64,000 nt of DNA from Leadbetterella lacunae (GTDB lineage: Bacteria > Bacteroidota > Bacteroidia > Cytophagales > Spirosomataceae): NCBI RefSeq assembly GCF_042649125.1, contig NZ_JBHRYQ010000001.1, forward strand, positions 2,666,001 to 2,730,000, written 5' to 3'. A program made the translations under genes and the position numbers. Each line of letters begins with the position of its first letter. Position 1 is the stretch's first letter. This document shows, piece after piece, positions 61,692 to 64,000 of this stretch. Below the pieces are notes generated by a model, which was not told where the DNA came from, did not search any database, and worked only from the letters and a program-made list of their open reading frames with translations.

Positions 61692-64000
61692 ATGAAAAAA
61701 CTCAACCTTAATTATTTAATTGATCAAAGCAGAAAGCACTACTTCAGGTGGGCTATCCTGTTTCTGGTGACTTGCAGTTTCAATGTGGCTGCACAAACCA
61801 TAAAAGGAACTGTAAAGTCTACTACAAATGAGGCTATTCCTGGGGCGTCTATTCAAGTAAAAGGGACTACTATCGGTACTACAGCGAATGGCGAAGGAAG
61901 CTACACGATTGCAGCTAAACCAACCCAAACTTTGGTGATAAGTTCTATTGGTTACAAAAGCACAGAAGTAACAGTGGGCAACCAAACTGTGATTGACATA
62001 ACTTTAGATGAAGACCTTTCGGCTCTAAACGAGGTTATTGTGGTAGGATACGGTACTCAGAAAAAAAGAGACATCACCGGAGCCGTAACATCGGTAAGTG
62101 AGGCTACTCTAAAAGAAGTACCAGCACCTAACCTATTAAACGCCCTAAAAGGTCGTGCAGCAGGGGTTTCTATAGTGAGTAATGGCTCTACACCGGGAAC
62201 TCAGGGACAAATTAGGATCAGAGGTAACCGTACACTTACTACCGGAAACGGCGACGGACTAGACGGCCCACTGGTAGTGGTAGATGGAATTCCATTTGGT
62301 GGCCTAAATGATATCAACCCAGACGATATCGCCAGCATGGAAATCTTAAAAGACGCATCTGCTACGGCCATTTATGGTTCAAGAGGTGCGGGTGGTGTTA
62401 TCTTAATCACTACCAAAAGAGGAAAATCAGGTAAGCCGGTATTGTCATATGATGGTTACTATGGAATAACCAATGCCATGGGCAAATACAACATTATGAA
62501 CGCCGAGCAGTACTCGAAATTCAAGCAAGACGCAGCTGCTCTAAACACGGTTTCACCGGGTTCTTCGGCGTATCCATTGACCAATATCGAGCAAGAAAAT
62601 CAGGCTTTGGGCATAAACACAGACTGGCAAGACCTGCTTTACAAACAAGGTTTTAACACCAGCCATCAGTTAGGTCTACAAGGCGGAACCGAAACTACGC
62701 AATACGGTATGGGATTGGGATATTTCAACGAAACGGGAATTATGCCAAACCAAAATTTTGACCGTATGAACATTAGAGCTACATTGGATCAAAAAATAGG
62801 AAAACGTGTAAAAGTAGGCTTAAACACCATCAATACCCTTAGCCATACAAACACTCCCGGTGGTGGCGGAATCCCTACTTTCTTAGCAGGACTTTCTCCT
62901 TTGGCAAAGCCCTACAACGAAGATGGCACCGTAAACCTTTACCCAAAACTTGGAAGTATAGATGCAGCTCAGGTTTCTCCACTTACTTTGATTTCAAGAG
63001 AAGCAGACATACTTAACAACTCAAGGTCGATACGTACATTTAACAGCCTTTATGGTGAAGTAAATATCATAGATGGCCTTAAATATAGGTTCAATGCAGG
63101 TCTTAACTTTAGCCAGTCGTCATTTAATGGCTACGGACCACCAAACACGTATGTAAACAACGCTACGGCACAAAGTGCATCAAACGGCGACATCAGCAAT
63201 ACCGAATATTGGGATGTAAACATTCAGCATTTGTTATACTATGACAAAACCATTGCTAAAAAACACAGATTAGGTGTTACAGCTCTTTATGAGTTGACAA
63301 AAAACCACAGTTTGGGTTCAAACTTTAACGTAAAAGGAATACCAGCTGACTATATCAAAACATCGAACTTTGCTTTGGCATCGGGTGCGGTTACAGCAAA
63401 TGCAAACAATGGCAATTTCTTCTCTGAAACGGGTCTGTTGTCGTACATGGGAAGAGTAAACTATACCTACAACGACAAATACATGATTACTGCTACACTT
63501 CGTAGAGACGGCTCATCTACCCTATCTCCAGGAAACCAATATTTTAACTACCCGGCTATCGGTTTGGGATGGAATATCATAGACGAAGATTTTATGAAAG
63601 ACCTGCCATTTATATCTAACTTAAAACTAAGAGGAGGATGGGGTATTTCAGGAAACAGAAACGTAGGAGCTTACGCTACTTTGGGTGCTTTATCTTCTGG
63701 ATATTACAATTTTGGAACTACAGTGGCGGGTCAAGTATTGGCATATACCGTAACTAACTTACCTGCTACCGACTTAGGATGGCAGTCAACTTCTCAGTCA
63801 GACTATGGTTTAGAGATTGGCTTATTTAACGACCGTATCGTGGGTAATTTTGATATTTATCACCAAAAAACAAAAGACATTTTGCTTTCGGTAAACTTAC
63901 CTCAAAGTAATGGAGCGAGTTCTACACTTAAAAACCTTGGAAAAACAGAAGGTAAAGGTTTTGAGTCATCGGTGACATTTAACATCTTGAGAAATCCAAA
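61692..64000 (+). CDS. SusC/RagA-family TonB-linked outer-membrane receptor (partial, cut by right edge)
   Basis: Open from ATG 61692 to the window end (about 769 residues read). Signal peptide (WAILFLVTCSFNVAAQ), a carboxypeptidase-regulatory-like domain (GTVKSTTNEAIPGASIQVKG), the SusC signature NEVIVVGYGTQKKRDITGAV, plug (PNLLNALKGRAAGVSIVSNG, IYGSRGAGGVILITTK) and part of the barrel. Imports an oligosaccharide or similar ligand with a SusD partner, which is expected just beyond the window. A -7-like TAGATTTG lies at 61573-61580, leaving a leader of about 100 bases. Confidence 0.95.
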   Translation, partial: MKKLNLNYLIDQSRKHYFRWAILFLVTCSFNVAAQTIKGTVKSTTNEAIPGASIQVKGTTIGTTANGEGSYTIAAKPTQTLVISSIGYKSTEVTVGNQTVIDITLDEDLSALNEVIVVGYGTQKKRDITGAVTSVSEATLKEVPAPNLLNALKGRAAGVSIVSNGSTPGTQGQIRIRGNRTLTTGNGDGLDGPLVVVDGIPFGGLNDINPDDIASMEILKDASATAIYGSRGAGGVILITTKRGKSGKPVLSYDGYYGITNAMGKYNIMNAEQYSKFKQDAAALNTVSPGSSAYPLTNIEQENQALGINTDWQDLLYKQGFNTSHQLGLQGGTETTQYGMGLGYFNETGIMPNQNFDRMNIRATLDQKIGKRVKVGLNTINTLSHTNTPGGGGIPTFLAGLSPLAKPYNEDGTVNLYPKLGSIDAAQVSPLTLISREADILNNSRSIRTFNSLYGEVNIIDGLKYRFNAGLNFSQSSFNGYGPPNTYVNNATAQSASNGDISNTEYWDVNIQHLLYYDKTIAKKHRLGVTALYELTKNHSLGSNFNVKGIPADYIKTSNFALASGAVTANANNGNFFSETGLLSYMGRVNYTYNDKYMITATLRRDGSSTLSPGNQYFNYPAIGLGWNIIDEDFMKDLPFISNLKLRGGWGISGNRNVGAYATLGALSSGYYNFGTTVAGQVLAYTVTNLPATDLGWQSTSQSDYGLEIGLFNDRIVGNFDIYHQKTKDILLSVNLPQSNGASSTLKNLGKTEGKGFESSVTFNILRNP

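Overview
This window is a chromosomal segment of a Bacteroidota bacterium, most likely a Cytophagales/Spirosomaceae-type organism. The evidence is SusC/RagA-type and other TonB-dependent receptors, a DUF4249 lipoprotein, a hybrid two-component system, GIGTxxP-type surface proteins, TPR histidine kinases, TAnnTTTG-type -7 promoter elements, few Shine-Dalgarno sites, and AT-rich intergenic DNA with REP-like palindromes. I saw no rRNA, tRNA or CRISPR array.

Layout. 0-2.7 kb: an AT-rich KAP P-loop NTPase touching the left edge. 2.7-5.1 kb: a secreted alpha/beta hydrolase and a Yip1-like/DUF2089 pair. 5.6-9.0 kb: a CreD cluster in which a small winged-helix regulator lies between two copies of one palindromic operator. 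9.2-10.7 kb: a lipoprotein and an RluA pseudouridine synthase. 10.8-20.6 kb: four repeat-type surface proteins behind a LytTR regulator, a lipoprotein, a LuxR-type regulator, a NarL-type response regulator, its TPR kinase and another LytTR protein. Three promoters here share one architecture: an 18-bp palindrome, exactly 22 bp, then TAATTTTG. 21-23.7 kb: a second TPR kinase tail-to-tail with a LytTR response regulator. 24-26.6 kb: a hypothetical exported protein and an M28 peptidase. 26.7-28.3 kb: a large REP/BIME-like array. 28.4-32 kb: an M17 aminopeptidase, small membrane proteins, an M23 peptidase and a RAYT transposase carrying an internal 45-bp minisatellite. 32-39 kb: LysR regulator divergent from a complete phenylalanine/tyrosine degradation operon. 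39.4-48.3 kb: amine oxidase, a siderophore receptor/PepSY pair with two Fur-like palindromes, and a receptor/DUF4249 pair. 48.9-51 kb: arginase-family enzyme and a TPR protein.

51.1-56.5 kb is the most distinctive region: a compact, AT-rich five-gene operon encoding an XRE regulator, a soluble protein with an N-terminal MORC/MutL-like GHKL ATPase fused to a C-terminal histidine kinase, a receiver-domain protein without a recognisable DNA-binding output, an HNH endonuclease, and an Eco57I-like adenine DNA methyltransferase. It looks like a restriction-modification system wired to a phosphorelay and is the best candidate for an uncharacterised defence system. 56.5-64 kb: a DUF2200 protein, a 1360-residue hybrid two-component regulator, and a SusC-like receptor cut by the right edge, the usual layout of a glycan-utilisation locus.
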